DNA from: Thamnidium elegans
Taxonomy: Eukaryota; Mucoromycota; Mucoromycetes; Mucorales; Mucoraceae
DNA: 64,000 bases
Direction: 5' to 3'
NCBI GenBank assembly: GCA_025201345.1
Contig: JAIXMG010000004.1
Coordinates: 992,001 to 1,056,000 of the forward strand
This document shows positions 33,151 through 44,925 of this stretch, in pieces. Under the pieces are notes generated by a model. That model had not been told where the DNA came from. It saw only the letters and a program-made list of their open reading frames with translations, and searched no databases. The translations under genes and the position numbers were made by a program. Each line of letters opens with the position of its first letter. Within the stretch, counting starts at the first letter, position 1.

Positions 33151-33294
33151 TCGCTCAAATTGAATCTAATTGAGCAATTCTGGACTCTAGTTAAAGCCTG
33201 AACCAGTCGTCAAAAGTTATAAAATACCGAAACGCTTGGAGCTAGAATAGTCCAAGCTGCATACCGTATTCCTGCTAAGCATCTTCTTTTTTAA
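33151..33294 (+). pseudogene. fragment of a Tc1/mariner-type transposase C-terminus
   Basis: Reads LNLIEQFWTLVKA, stop, TSRQKL, stop, NTETLGARIVQAA..IPAKHL. The NPIEQFW-type block with the last catalytic Glu and the following helix are typical of a Tc1-like family found in Mucorales. Two internal stops; nothing upstream. Confidence 0.5.
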
Positions 33295-34939
33295 TAAAAG
33301 ACATTTCGGTCAAGATTGCAAAAGCTGTTCGGTTCGGGACATTTTTTTTCAGTGTGGGTCAAATACAGTGAAACTGACAACAATAATATAACACCATTAG
33401 ATATAAGTAAGCTAATATTGTTCTTTTTTTTCTCTCTAAACATTATTATTTATAATAATATAGATATGGTAAGAATACATATACTTTAACTCATAGTCCT
33501 TATATTAATACATACATACAGTAGGGGCTCTATTTAAGGATGTTCTATTTAAGGGTGGACTTCTCCAGGACACCTTCTTCCGTCCCCCGCTTTAACACCA
33601 CTATTATCGCTAATAATCGATTTAAGGGTGGATTTCCTGAGAATTTCGGCCACCCTTAAATATAGCCGCTACTGTAATAGATTGTATAGCTTCTCTTCTT
33701 ATGCTGATGACATTTATATGAATGGTTTCTTGGTGATGCTTCCGTATTAAATTGCTATTTTCTACTGATAAACTTCTTCTCCTGGTTGACCTCTTCTACT
33801 TCTTGGCTTTCTTTTGCTGGTTGGCTTCTCTACTGTTATGCTTCTGCTACTGAAGTTGGGTGGCGTGGTGATGGTATACTTGAGCTACGGACTGGTTCTT
33901 GATAAGCGCTATGAAATATTTTAGTTGATGATATGCTAGTTATGACGGCTTTTTGATATTATTGCTGAAGAAGCTCTTACTCTATTTGGACTCTATCTGA
34001 TGCTTTGTTGCTGGTAAATGTCCTTTCTTGTTTAGTAATATATTTTCTTGCTTGGTAGTGGTTTTGATTATTTGGTTATCTTTTCCCTTCTTCACCTCTA
34101 GAATTAGGGAAGTTTTTTTTTAGTATATGTAATTACGGATGGTTTATCTGCCCAAAAATACCGTCTGCTCTTATGTATATGTTATAAAGATAAGTAATCA
34201 TAGATATATTATTTCTGAACGACTTGGCTAACTACTTTAAACATTTGTTCACATTGTAGCATCAGTCCCAGTGAGGTATATCGCCTCAGGCAATTTAGAT
34301 GACTGCGGGTAAAAAAAAAAAACTCTTCTCATTTGCCTTAGTTCAAACTAATTTTTTTTTCTGACATCTTGAATACTCTACAACCTAAAGTACTGGTGAC
34401 TTATTTTTTCCCCAACTCAGTCTAGGCTTGGGTTGGGAGTCAAATTGCCAGAGTGGTGTAGTGTTGGGCTGAGATCGGGTTTTAAAGGTAGAGCAGATAT
34501 AGATAATATGGGGGTTATAGGTATCTGTCTCGAATGACACAATTAATAAAGAAAAAAGATCTAATAGTAGTAATATGGGATTTGATTCTAAGAAATGATT
34601 TTGTTCTGATATCACCTCTCTAAAGTATATGTTTCTTAAACCTAGTATCGCTTAAAACTAAAGCTTCACAAGTTAGACAATATATAAAAATCAGAAAGGG
34701 GAAGAAAGTTGTTTTATTTCTGTAATAGTAATAATCACTACATATTGGGCTAGAGTTGTAGCTCCGTCAGAGAGCTCCAGACTTCACCACAGTGGATATT
34801 AACTGAGATCGAATTACCACAGCGAAAGAACAGGTACTGTTGTCATGTGCAACATATGGTAATAGGAGGTGTGTGAGAGTCTTTTCTCATTTTTTTTCCT
34901 TTCCCCTTTTTTATTTACTCTTTGTTTTTTATTTATATT
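33295..34939. other. intergenic, no gene seen
   Basis: Contains a short repeated unit (taagggtgga(c/t)tt at ~33548 and ~33623, and an inverted copy at ~33650), a pyrimidine-rich stretch around 33770-34090, and a tRNA-like segment near 34750-34800 (gtagctccgtcagagagctcc) that lacks a T-stem. The last part is the promoter of the EF-hand gene. Confidence 0.35.
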
Positions 34940-36020
34940 ATGGGACAAGCCAAGAGTAGAGAAACACAAGAAAATAATTTGTTGTCAAAAAAGACTCATT
35001 GTAGGACATTCCCTTCAAAAATACTTTTCTTTCCTCATCATCATTTTTTTGTGTAGTTTCGAAAAAGGAGATTCATGATCTCCGACATAAAGTGGATTCA
35101 AAGGCAAATATCACCCCTCAAGTATTTAAAGAGGTACATACTATTATATATTCTAAATAAATAAAGAGGGACGAAGTATAATAAACTTTTTTTTTTTAAA
35201 AAAAGACTGTTAAAAAATATGTACCTTCAGTATCTTCCAACGACGACGTCTTTTTAAACCAACTATATTCAGCTTTTAATAACGATAGTAAGAAGGGAAT
35301 GGATTTTAGCGAATTTGTTGATGGTCTTAGTATATTTATCAAAGGCAATTCTGAAGAAAAGTTGACCTGTAAGTGTGCTTTTTTTTTTTAAAAAAAAATC
35401 AAAAAATAATTTTTTGTTTATTCAGTATCCTTCAAGTTGTACGACGTTAATCACGATGGGTTTTTGACAAAGACAGAACTAGAACGAGTCATGTTAAAAC
35501 TGGTAAAGTACACTGTTTATTTTATTTTTTTAAAGTGTATTAACAAAAGACATACTATATAGTCCTGTACCTTTTCAAAAGATGATCGAACCGCTGAAAT
35601 TAAGGAAATGGTTGAACATATGTTTAAAGACTTTGATGTTGACAACGACGGACGTTTGGTAAGAAATAATACACATGTATATAATAAGAGCTAAACATAA
35701 AAAACTTACATGTATAGTCCTTTGAAGAATATAAATTATCAGCTATGAAGGAACCACTAATTGTAGACTTTTTGGAACAGTTCTTATCTGAACATCATAT
35801 TTCAGGATACACACGGACAACATCTCGAGCCGAATCCATTCGATCTCGTGTATCTACACGATCACCATCTTCTTCTCGTCTTTCAGTTCGGTTATCACAA
35901 GCCGAATTACTAGATTACAGCCATTATAAACGGTTAAGTAGGCCAACTAGTATGACTAGTCTTGATGCTGCTTTAACATCAATGGAAGTAGGTTCTACAT
36001 TATCAAATATTACAAAATAA
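34940..36020 (+). CDS. N-myristoylated EF-hand calcium-binding protein (calcineurin B/NCS/CBL-like)
   Basis: Six exons, 34940-35000, 35057-35133, 35206-35368, 35426-35502, 35563-35658 and 35718-36020, all in phase, give 258 residues. The start MGQAKSRE has Gly2 and Ser6, a good N-myristoylation signal, as in calcineurin B and neuronal calcium sensors. THFSKKEIHDL is the usual first helix. The first two EF-hands are degenerate. The third (DVNHDGFLTKTE) and fourth (DVDNDGRLSFEE) have canonical 12-residue loops with the invariant Gly and terminal Glu. A Ser/Arg-rich tail of about 60 residues (RSRVSTRSPSSSR) is unusual and may be a phosphorylation or protein-docking region. Partner phosphatase or kinase is not evident. 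The stop lies 13 bp from that of the next gene, tail to tail. Confidence 0.8.
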
Positions 36021-36033
36021 TAAAAAAAAACTT

Positions 36034-37555
36034 TTATTTTTTTAATACATCTGCTTTACGAGCAATATTATCTATTTGGTTTGTAACAGTCTTTTTCCAA
36101 TTTGAACTTGATAAGAACATGGCATGTTGTAAACCTTCCATTAATCTTACATCTACACCTCGTTCAAGTAAATAATCATAAATGGCAGGGCTATCAACAA
36201 TACCATCATTTTCAGATAAAAATACAGTAGCATTAACCAACGTACTTTGAGTATCTAATGGTGAAGGTAACATGGGTAATTTGGATGTATTATTTGGTTG
36301 AGAGAAATAGATTGTTTCAAACCATTGAAAGTGTCTAGAGATATAATTACTAATATACAATTCTCGTGATGCAGCGTAATATAATACATACTAAAAAAAA
36401 AAAAAAATAAGTAAAAAAGACCTATATATTTTTTTGGGTAGTACTTACTTGGAATAATGTTTTAGGTAAACGATGAACAAAATTAAATGCAACATGATGA
36501 TAATGTAATAAGAAACAAATAGGATCAATCATAACTAGTCCAGCAACAGATTCAGGAGCTTTATTCATAATCCAACTTGATACACCAGTACCTAATGAAT
36601 GAGAAACGTATACAGCATCTTGATATCCATATACATTCAACATGGATTTAATTTCTTGTACAGTTTCAGAAGCAGAAGGAACATAATCTACCATATGCAT
36701 AGCTACATAGGGTAACTCGACCAGGAAAATTGGACGATCCAACCGAGTTAATTGATGTATAAACTCTGCATAAAAAACAACTCCTGCACCAATACCGTGT
36801 AAGAATACCAGTGGTGTCTTGTCATTTGATGATGATGACGATGATGATGAAGATTTATAAAAGTAAGAAATTGAAGATAATCTGACTTGTTTTTTATCTT
36901 CAAATAATTGTTGAAATGTATCATCGATGTAACCCAAAAAACCACCCCAAACTACACTGGCCCTAGTTGTATTTGAAGGTTCGAATGACCAAAGCCATTG
37001 TAAACAAACGATATTAAATATTTTCGTAAAACAATAAAGTGACACATAAACAATTAAAGGTCGATGATAAGCTTGCACAGGGTCTAAATTAAGTCTTATA
37101 CATTGTAAATCCATATTTTGTCCCGGAGGAAATTTAATATGAAACCAGTCTTCAGAAGTATTTAACATCCATTCCATTTCAATAGCCCATGTCTCATTAC
37201 TTGTTACCATGTCCAAATTGTCATGCCAAAAAGCCCAAGCAAACCTATTTATAGAATACAATTAAAAAAAAAAAAAAAGCACAGACATTGTGTAACTATT
37301 ATAATTTTACCATACTGCCAAATTATCTCTTTGAATTTCTTTAAATTTGGGATGACTATAATCTTTTTTATAATAAAACCATCCTTCACTCCAAGTTGAA
37401 ATATTATCAATCGTCTGTAAACAATTCAAAAATAAGTTTGTTCTTTTTAGCCGATTTAATGGTACTTTAGGTTTGGTTTTGGCTTGCAGTCTATTTCGTG
37501 TATGTACAAAGTAAAAATAAAATGAAATTTCTAGAATACACCATAAAATAATCAT
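36034..37555 (-). CDS. alpha/beta hydrolase with N-terminal membrane anchor
   Basis: Three exons, 37555-37311, 37244-36449 and 36390-36034, in phase, give 465 residues. An N-terminal hydrophobic segment (MIILWCILEISFYFYFV) anchors the protein. A further hydrophobic stretch lies near residue 140. The hydrolase part starts with LVFLHGIGAG (oxyanion loop), then the nucleophile elbow SHSLGTG, the acid in SENDGIVDS and the His in LQHAMFL. A run of nine Ser residues interrupts the N-terminal side of the domain. This Ser-Asp-His set suggests an esterase or lipase. I do not recognise the substrate group. Confidence 0.75.
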
Positions 37556-37735
37556 TTTAAAAAAGATATATACATATATATATATATATGAAAAAGAAGA
37601 ACGAAAAAGAAAAAAACTATATTTTTATATAAGGTTAGTTAAAAATATAAAGGAGTTAATATGATGTAAACACAGCAACAAAACACGGCTTTTTTTTTTT
37701 GTTATCGTTGTTTCACATGTGCACGTGTACTCTGA

Positions 37736-40306
37736 TCAATTGACATAAGTCAATTCTAAATAAAAAATATATCAATAAACAGCGTTGATTTTAATCATAT
37801 ATATATACATATATATGTATAAACAAACCTCTTAATCTTGCTCTTAATGTGTCTAGTTCTGGTATAGGTCGATTAAAGTGATACTAAAAAAATAAAACAA
37901 AAATAATCTATAAATATACCATATATAGGATTGTTAATCATCAACACTCACATTTAGTTGAGATGACACTCTTGGTACAACATTATCGAGTATAAATGAT
38001 ACGTTCATTGAAGCAATCGAACGCTAAGAAAAATGTTATTAAATGTGCCAAAAAATATCCTTAAATATTAACTTACCTGCTCTCTCGATAACTCCTTTTT
38101 ACGTGCTTCTCTCATCATTGATCTTAAATAATATTCAGTTAAACTACACACACTATCAATGACTGTGGCATACAACTATATAAAATATAAAATCGTTAAA
38201 TAACAACTCCCTCCTTTTTTTCTTTTTTATATAGTATACCTGTAACTTGGAAAGTAAACAAATATCATTAGAATATTTGACCAACATATTATAAAAGCTA
38301 ACCACACTTGAAGTCACTTTAACATCTGTTCCTAATCCTTGTCCAGACACAATATTAAAATTATCATTATTGATAAATTTTTCAATCTTTTCCATATTTC
38401 TCTTTTCATAAGATAAAACTGTTTCCTTGACATTCTCTAAAAACAAGTCTTCCAACATAAATTTTAAGTCTAAACCTACTTTACGAAGCTATGTACTTTG
38501 CTATTAGTCTAATCCCTTTTTTTTTGTAAATAAAATCAACTTACAATAGAGCATTGATCCACTGTGGATTTAAAACAATCAGCAATCACTTGGCAGCTTA
38601 ATTGACTTTGTCCAAACACTTGTCGTTTATAAATATTTGCATAAATTTCCGCTTGTTCTTGAACCCATGTTACAAATCCAGACGCCATCTCGTTTTGCTT
38701 AAATGAATCTCGATACCATTCACACGTATTACGAATCAATGTAAATACAACAAGTGCCAGTTCACTAATATATGTCGTAATATCTCCTCCAAATACCAAC
38801 TGTCTAACGTATATAATATTAAAAAAAAAAGCGGTGGAAATAAACTCTACTTTTTTTTTTTACCTAATTCGTTTCTTAATAATCAAAGTTCTCGTGCTTA
38901 AAAACACTTGACGAGCCTTTTCACTTTTATCTAATCGAAGCAACCAATTGACATATCGTTGAAATTGAATCTTGGTTAATAAAGTATTACTAAGATCTCG
39001 ACTGATAATTGTACTAAGTGTATCTGTGTACTGTTCAATATGATCTCTAGCTTCTCTTATAATAGGTAAAGAACTAGAGGAGGACGCAATAATATGACGA
39101 GCCTTTTCAAGGTAACATACACTCTTTTCAAATTCTCGAAGCGCAATAAAAACTTCTAATTCATCAGGTAAATCAACAAGCCATTTCTCCTTATCAGGAT
39201 GCATTGTATTATTATCACGAAGCTAAAACAAATGATGTACGCATTTAAAAACTACAAGCTTAATACTGGTATTTATTATATATATTACCTTTCTAATATC
39301 AGCAGATTGCGGTGCATCCAATTGTCGATCATCATTCTCTTCAATCAATCTTCTATACGCATTCAATAATCCCATTTTATCCTCTACACGTTCAGACCGA
39401 AAAATGAACGTATCTGGATAAACCACAATTCTTAACGCATTTGTTAAATCTTGAGTATCCCTTACATCGACAATCGTTATATCTTGAATATTCCAGCAAT
39501 AATCCGCAATTAATTTATTCGATCTTCTACGAGCCACCAATAAGCAATCATTCAACAAGAACAAATGTACCGCATGTTTGGGTTGTAACGTACGAGGATT
39601 AATATCAAAGAAATTAACACATTCTCTTACAATATGTCTATTCTCTGCCTGTGTAATAAACCGATGTGATCCTTCAACATTATCCCACAACGCCATAATT
39701 TGTGCGCGATACATGCCATCACTACTAATATCTTTATTGATTCTTTGCGACCCAGAAAAAATACTTTCTACGGCATTATGACTAAATTCAGAACTATTGG
39801 TAGCAACCAAAAAAGATTCCCAAATCGATTTTAATTCGTTTAGATATTCTTTTACGCTTAATACATCGGCATCCAAATTAACAATTTCTTTAGAGATGGA
39901 GACGAATTCGGTATAGTTTCGATATACATTACGTTGTAAATCTCCTCCAACTACATGTTTAGCATCCAAAAGCGATTTATAAAAGCCTCGAATGCCTTCT
40001 TCATTGGTATCTCCTAGAGAACGACGTACAACTAAAGGGAGTTGGGGTTAATATATTTCAACAGGTATATATAAAAGAGGCCTTACATTCTTCTGGTTGT
40101 AGATTGTCATCTGCAAAACGGTGCAAGTCAACTGTAATCGGCGCTTGTTGTACTGGCCTCATAGGTGCTGTAGTAACGCGCGGTGAAGATGTTGCGCTAG
40201 AAGCGGGCGAAGAAGAAGATACAGGCGAGTTCTTATTCTTGTCCTTCTTCATAAAATGGTCTACTCCTCCTAACCCCTTTTTACGAAGTGTACCTGCTGT
40301 TTTCAT
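37736..40306 (-). CDS. EXO84: exocyst complex component EXO84
   Basis: Nine exons: 40306-40087, 40031-39289, 39222-38864, 38803-38545, 38488-38240, 38175-38077, 38023-37952, 37883-37829 and 37755-37736. Every join keeps phase, giving 691 residues. The N-terminus is Ser/Pro-rich and disordered. A coiled coil (LDAKHVVGGDLQRNVYRNY..FVSISKEIVNLDADV) precedes a PH-like domain (HAVHLFLLNDCLLVARRR .. IVDVRD .. TFIFRSE). The helical C-terminal CATCHR part (WLVDLPDELEVFIALREFE) follows. The protein tethers secretory vesicles to the plasma membrane for SNARE assembly. The last exon is only 20 bases and adds ELTYVN. Confidence 0.9.
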
Positions 40307-40860
40307 TTTTAAAAAAAAGTTAAAGAAAAGTGAAAAATGGCGGGGTTCCTTTTTAAATAAGCAAACTTTGAAAAAAGTGGTAAAGTCGTATTGTAGACCA
40401 AAACAAACGAGATAAAAAAGACAGATAAATACAGCACAAACTACCCATCACTCATACCTTTTTTTTTTTTTTTTTTTTTTAGAAAATACAAAGAGACAAA
40501 GTTTCCCCAATCAAAATAAGTAAATAATATTATCATACTATAAATTACAATATTGGTTTAGAGTGTAACAGAAAGTCAGGTCCCCCCACCTTTTTTTCTT
40601 TTTCATTAAGAAAAAAAAGGGTTAGTACATTGAGTAAATCTTACCAATCATCTTATAGCTTAAACTACTTGTTTGAGCTGCTTTACATATAAATTTATAA
40701 GACTGCACGATCTATTTATTTTTGACGAACGTTACATTTGACAACTCTTTTTTTTTTGGTTTTTTTTTTTAATACACACTAATATTAAGGACGAGATAAA
40801 AAAAAAAGAACAATTAGACACATACACTCATGGATTGACAGAGATCAACTCTCCTACTTC
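40307..40860. other. promoter side of EXO84, intergenic
   Basis: Homopolymer-rich (T run ~40461-40480) with no gene seen. Confidence 0.4.
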
Positions 40861-40869
40861 TTTCGATAA

Positions 40870-41450
40870 ACCAGAACGAGGAAGTATTAGGAGCAACACG
40901 CAAACAGTTGATGATTATCATCAGGGCGAGTTTAAGCGCTTACAGCGCTAAGATTATCACTGGTGCTAAGCACTGGCGATTTATTTAGCATTGCTATCAC
41001 TAGTGATAGCAGGTGTTACCAACGCTTCAGGTAGGGCTGATGCTTTGTTTACCGCTAGCGCTTCAGGCGCGACTAACGCTTGGCTGATCATTATCATTAG
41101 ATTTAGCGTTGACGCAGATTTAACGTAATATCAATATATCTGTTAAAAAAAAACAGGATTACGACGGTATGGAATTAATTAAAATATTGCAGGTCATGGT
41201 ATAGAATATTTATTCAATAATATAATAGCTATAGCACATTTTGTAACAAATATTTATACATGTATACACATATATAAAAAAAAAGGGATTATGAAAAAAA
41301 AGGGAGCATTTTTATTATTTATTTATACGTGTATGTGTATTATAGTTTGTTATTATATTGATACGGACTAGAATAAGAAAAAAAAGGGGAATAGACACTT
41401 GTGAAATAAGGTAATATCTATAAAAAAAGAGTCAGAATAAGCTATCACTA
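40870..41450. repeat. AGCGCT-rich dispersed repeat, copy 1
   Basis: Begins with ~200 bp rich in agcgct, gctagcgc and taagcact(g)g palindromic words, then a conserved unique part: gattacgacggtatggaatt, ggtcatggtata, tatttattcaataatataat and gagcatttttattatttattta. The same order occurs at 63407-63900. A third partial copy of the border (ggcgagaaatagcgctaa) is at ~41726. No coding capacity. Confidence 0.7.
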
Positions 41451-41460
41451 CGGGAAAAAA

Positions 41461-41700
41461 TCGGTGTTTAAGTGTTTTAAAAGTGACAAAAAACATTTTA
41501 AAACACCTAAAAAAAAGGTAATTTTTACCGTGCACAAAGTGACATGAAAACACCAAAAATCACCTAAAATCACTTCAAAACCACTTCCTCTTAATTAGTT
41601 TAAACCACTTAAAATCACTTTGAAATCATTTTTAAAACGTTACTTTAAATCATTTTAAATTACTTTATATTGTAGTACCTATAATCACTCGCTTTTATTA
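41461..41700. repeat. degenerate tandem repeat of a ttaaaatcactt unit
   Basis: About 240 bp made of imperfect 10-13 bp units related to tt(a)aaatcactt, in places inverted (aagtgttttaaaa). Function unknown. Confidence 0.55.
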
Positions 41701-41860
41701 ATGTTTTTATTACTAATTATCACCACGGCGAGAAATAGCGCTAATTTTAAGCAGGTGAAAAAAAAAAAATCACTGGAAATTGGAATCCCACCTTTCTGAA
41801 GCTCAGGGTTAGCTTTTTTTGACAAAAAAATAGAATAAAAAAAAAAAAAATACTAGTAAA

Positions 41861-42118
41861 AATACTGAAGTTGCCGAAGCGAAGGATGAAGAAGTGGTAC
41901 AAGCTCTCTGAGCCACGCTTTATTTTCAGATATTATATGATAAAAAAAGAAAGACTATAATACTATTCCCTTTTTCTCCAGATCTTTCAAGCAAGCTAAT
42001 TAAATTCATTTTTTTTTTTTGGGAGTGATAAAGATTGGTCGATCAATTAAAATATTCTTCGGTACCAGGGGCGGGTTTGTACCACTTCTTCATCCTTCGC
42101 TTCGGCAACTTCAGTATT
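41861..42118. repeat. small inverted-repeat element (perfect 42-bp arms)
   Basis: Arms 41861-41902 and 42077-42118 are exact reverse complements (aatactgaagttgccgaagc.../...gcttcggcaacttcagtatt) around a 174-bp AT-rich centre. A further partial copy of the arm (ccttcgcttcgg..ccgaagtggta) is at ~42151-42173. Probably a foldback or miniature transposon. Confidence 0.65.
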
Positions 42119-43059
42119 GTATGTCGTGCCTAACACAATCCTTGTTGCCTTCGCTTCGGACTCCGAAGTGGTATAGTTTTCAGTAGAAAAAATTGAATTT
42201 TGCACCTTGTGATGTATCCAAGTAATATTAAGAGTAATATAATCTAGACATAAATTTATACAAGTATGATATCAGTTATCAGCTTACATAAAATTATATA
42301 CAGATAGAATATTAGCTACATATTACTTTGATCCCTTTGTACTACGTTATAAAGAATGATAAATATGTGTATAACAAAGCATGGTGTAACAGCTAAAAAG
42401 TGATACAATGATACATTTTCTATAATCAGATTTGTTGTTATGATTACTCTATAAGCAGTGTACTCATCCATAAAAAGGTTATGTGTCTATATACTCGTTT
42501 TAACTTACAATCATGTCATGCTGATACTATCTTATTTTCTAAAAGTCTATAAAAAGGCTCTTATTTTCAATTTAATAAAAGAATAATCTCTTTCAGTCTG
42601 ATAAACTTTTCTTTTATTTTTTCTTTTTTTGATATTTACTCTGTCACTATGAAAAATCGACAACTGAATTGGAAATTAATTGGGACTGAAATTAATTTCT
42701 ATTAATTCCTAAAAGGAAATGAAAAATATCGATTTAGGACTGAATTTCGTAATTCCTGAGTAAGATCTGAGGGAATGATTTGGAAATTAATCCTTTCAAA
42801 AATTAATTAGTCCTGAGCATTTACTTATCGTTACTTATATACATTTTATTTATTTGCTGGTGATTTAATGAGATATAATTTATATATTATACGCTTATTA
42901 TGCTCTTGTTTTTCTTTTTCTTGGTCTTCCACGACGAGAGCTTAAAGTAGCAAGTGAAAAAGTGTAATTTGCTCTTCGTTTAAGCAAATGCTTCGCAAGA
43001 ACTCCATGATTTTTCATTTTTCTTCTTTGAATTGCAAGGGGAAGGATACTTTATGTGTT
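42119..43059. other. transposon-derived spacer with LTR-like part and small AT-hook reading frame
   Basis: About 42209-42646 has LTR-like features: a TGTGATGTA start as at 24299, a tctataaaaagg box near 42546 and aataaaag near 42579. On the minus strand, 43013-42897 encodes a 38-residue basic peptide with the AT-hook SSRRGRPRKRK. No function can be assigned. Confidence 0.35.
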
Positions 43060-43400
43060 GGTGTGATATTAACGGTTATAAAATAAAAGTTATATCAAAA
43101 AATAAAATAAAAAAGTAAAATAACTAGATAATTATCAGACTAAGAATAGATTGTTATTTTTATTAATGAAAAAGTGTGTGCCTTATATACATATTATGGG
43201 TTGAATAAGCGCTTATCATTAATGTGAAACTTGGACAGTTTCAACGAGACATTAATGAATGAGCAATTTGGAAAGATAAATAGATTCTTTTAGAAGGTCA
43301 ATTACAATAGCAGCAATGCGTATTATGTTTCTAATTGGCTTCTTTAACAAAAGACGTAAGATAGAGGCTTGTTGATTATAAATAATGTGACAATTATTTA
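43060..43400 (-). repeat. dispersed repeat R, copy 1
   Basis: Its reverse complement is collinear with 53924-54200: acaagcctctatc, attagaaacataatacgcat, caaattgctcattcattaatg, aagcgcttattcaacccata, and an atatgtatataag box followed by cattaataaaa. A shorter copy runs from ~60740 to 60805. The TATA box plus polyadenylation-like signal recalls an LTR. Confidence 0.6.
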
Positions 43401-43579
43401 TGTAAACCAGTTATCTTCTGTTTGTCAAGAGTTTAAGCAGTCTTCTAGTTTTATGATCAAAGCGATAGAACAATAGAATATATCTGAGATTAATTTGTAA
43501 ATAAATACTGTGATTTGTGTATAGCTTATGTAAGTGACATATGAGGATATGACTTGTATAAGTATATATAAATTAGTAT

Positions 43580-43783
43580 TTATTGAAATATAATACGTAG
43601 ATATAACAGTTGGGCAACATTTGAGACATTATTTTCATCAATGGTCCTTGAGCATAATTGCTCTTCAATATTTGCTATTCTGACGGATAGTCTCGATTGT
43701 TCTGAAGAGATGTTATCCAATTTTTTCATAATTGCTGTTAAACATAGTAAAGCGTATGAACTAAGGTTGTTTTGATCTGTCAT
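43580..43783 (-). CDS. small hypothetical protein, coiled coil
   Basis: 67 codons starting MTDQNNLSSYALL. The middle is a heptad-like helix (MKKLDNISSEQSRLSVRIANIEEQL). It is divergent from the Tnp2-like fragment 63 bp away. It may be a second protein of the same transposon. No family recognised, and the end could be spliced. Confidence 0.4.
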   Translation of the reverse strand: MTDQNNLSSYALLCLTAIMKKLDNISSEQSRLSVRIANIEEQLCSRTIDENNVSNVAQLLYLRIIFQ

Positions 43784-43846
43784 ATTTTTTTTTGAGAATA
43801 AGGAAAAAGAAAAGTAAAACTTTTTTTTTTAAAAAATCTGTCAAAA

Positions 43847-44694
43847 ATGTATGATTGCCCAAGATGCCCACATCTCAGAATTACCAATGTTCAAAAAGCC
43901 AAACATTTAAAGATGCATAAAATGCAAGATTTAGCAGACGCCTTTATGTTAGAAGATGACGAAGGTCGAAATACTCCTGATGAATATATGGGAGAAATAG
44001 ATTATGACATGACAGAAGTAGTCGCTATGGAAGAGGAGTTGTCGCCTAGAGAAATTGAAATGGGAGATATTATGTTGACCGAAGAAGGATTCAATAATGC
44101 AAACGAAGATCTTGAAAGAGAAGATTTCGAAATGAGAGAGACCATTGAGGAAGTTTTTCTGAAAGCTGAAGAGATAGAAGAAGAGGATGATGATATCTAT
44201 GAAGAAGTAGAAGACCCTGATGAAAAATTCTATAACTTTATTATGAGCCCTAATACAGCCTTAGAGGATGTTTTTTATCTGAGTCACAACAGGAGCTATC
44301 GGTATTCGATAAGTTGGACTTGGAGCTTGGTGACATTGTATCCAAACATGGGATAACACAAAGAGGATATAATGATATTGTAGATAATATAAATCGACGC
44401 TTATCGGCAATAGAGGGACAATATAAAGGTAATGAGCAATCATTTATTTTCAAATTAATGCAGCTTCTTACTTGGAATGTTTTAATTTTAGATATGAAAT
44501 TAACTCCTGCTAGATCAGGATATAGAACGAAGAAACTATCCGATCGTACGTGTGTATTAGAACCAGAAAGATATGATGTTTGTCAAAATGTACATCACAT
44601 GTTTTACGATTCTAATCAGAGTACCTGTGCTTGTCTCCTGAATAACGAAAGATTTCAAGATAATCAAGAAATCCCCGGGTCTGGTACAAGATAG
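43847..44694 (+). pseudogene. Tnp2-like (CACTA/EnSpm-type) transposase N-terminal fragment
   Basis: Starts MYDCPRCPHLRITN with a C2H2-like finger (CPRC...HLKMH), then a long acidic stretch. A one-base deletion in a T run near 44271-44276 breaks the frame, which continues SESQQELSVFDKLDL. An intron at 44429-44491 joins to a part ending in ERYDVCQNVHHMFYD...CACLLNNERF, a degenerate form of the yDxCxxxCxxFxx..CxxCxxxR block that opens Tnp2 transposases. The fragment ends abruptly at ~44680 against Tc1-derived sequence. The catalytic domain is missing. Confidence 0.45.
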
Positions 44695-44925
44695 GTTCCA
44701 GCGTGAAATACTAGATGGGAAATGAAATAATTAAAAATATGTAAGTGACAAAGTTGCAGACGCTATTTTTACGCGTCTTTTTTACTTAATACAAAAATCC
44801 CTATAATTAAAATCCGGCCCGGAAAAGCGTTTAAACACCGAATTAAATATTAAATGGACTCCGATCCGGACAAAAAATATATCATTAGAAAGCCACAAAA
44901 AATCTGCATCGAATGATAGTTTTTT
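44684..44925 (+). repeat. 3' end of a Tc1-like element (inverted relative to 48866-49108)
   Basis: Reads VQDRFQREILDGK-stop (TGA at 44725-44727), then the same 3' untranslated part as the Tc1-like element ending at 49064 on the other strand (aatatgtaagtgacaaagttg, aaaatccggcccgg, ccggacaaaaaatatat). The two copies face each other ~3.9 kb apart. Confidence 0.65.

Noticed and set aside
34750..34800. tRNA-like gtagctc..gagagctcc segment
   Set aside because: No T-stem, no acceptor pairing and no anticodon arm.
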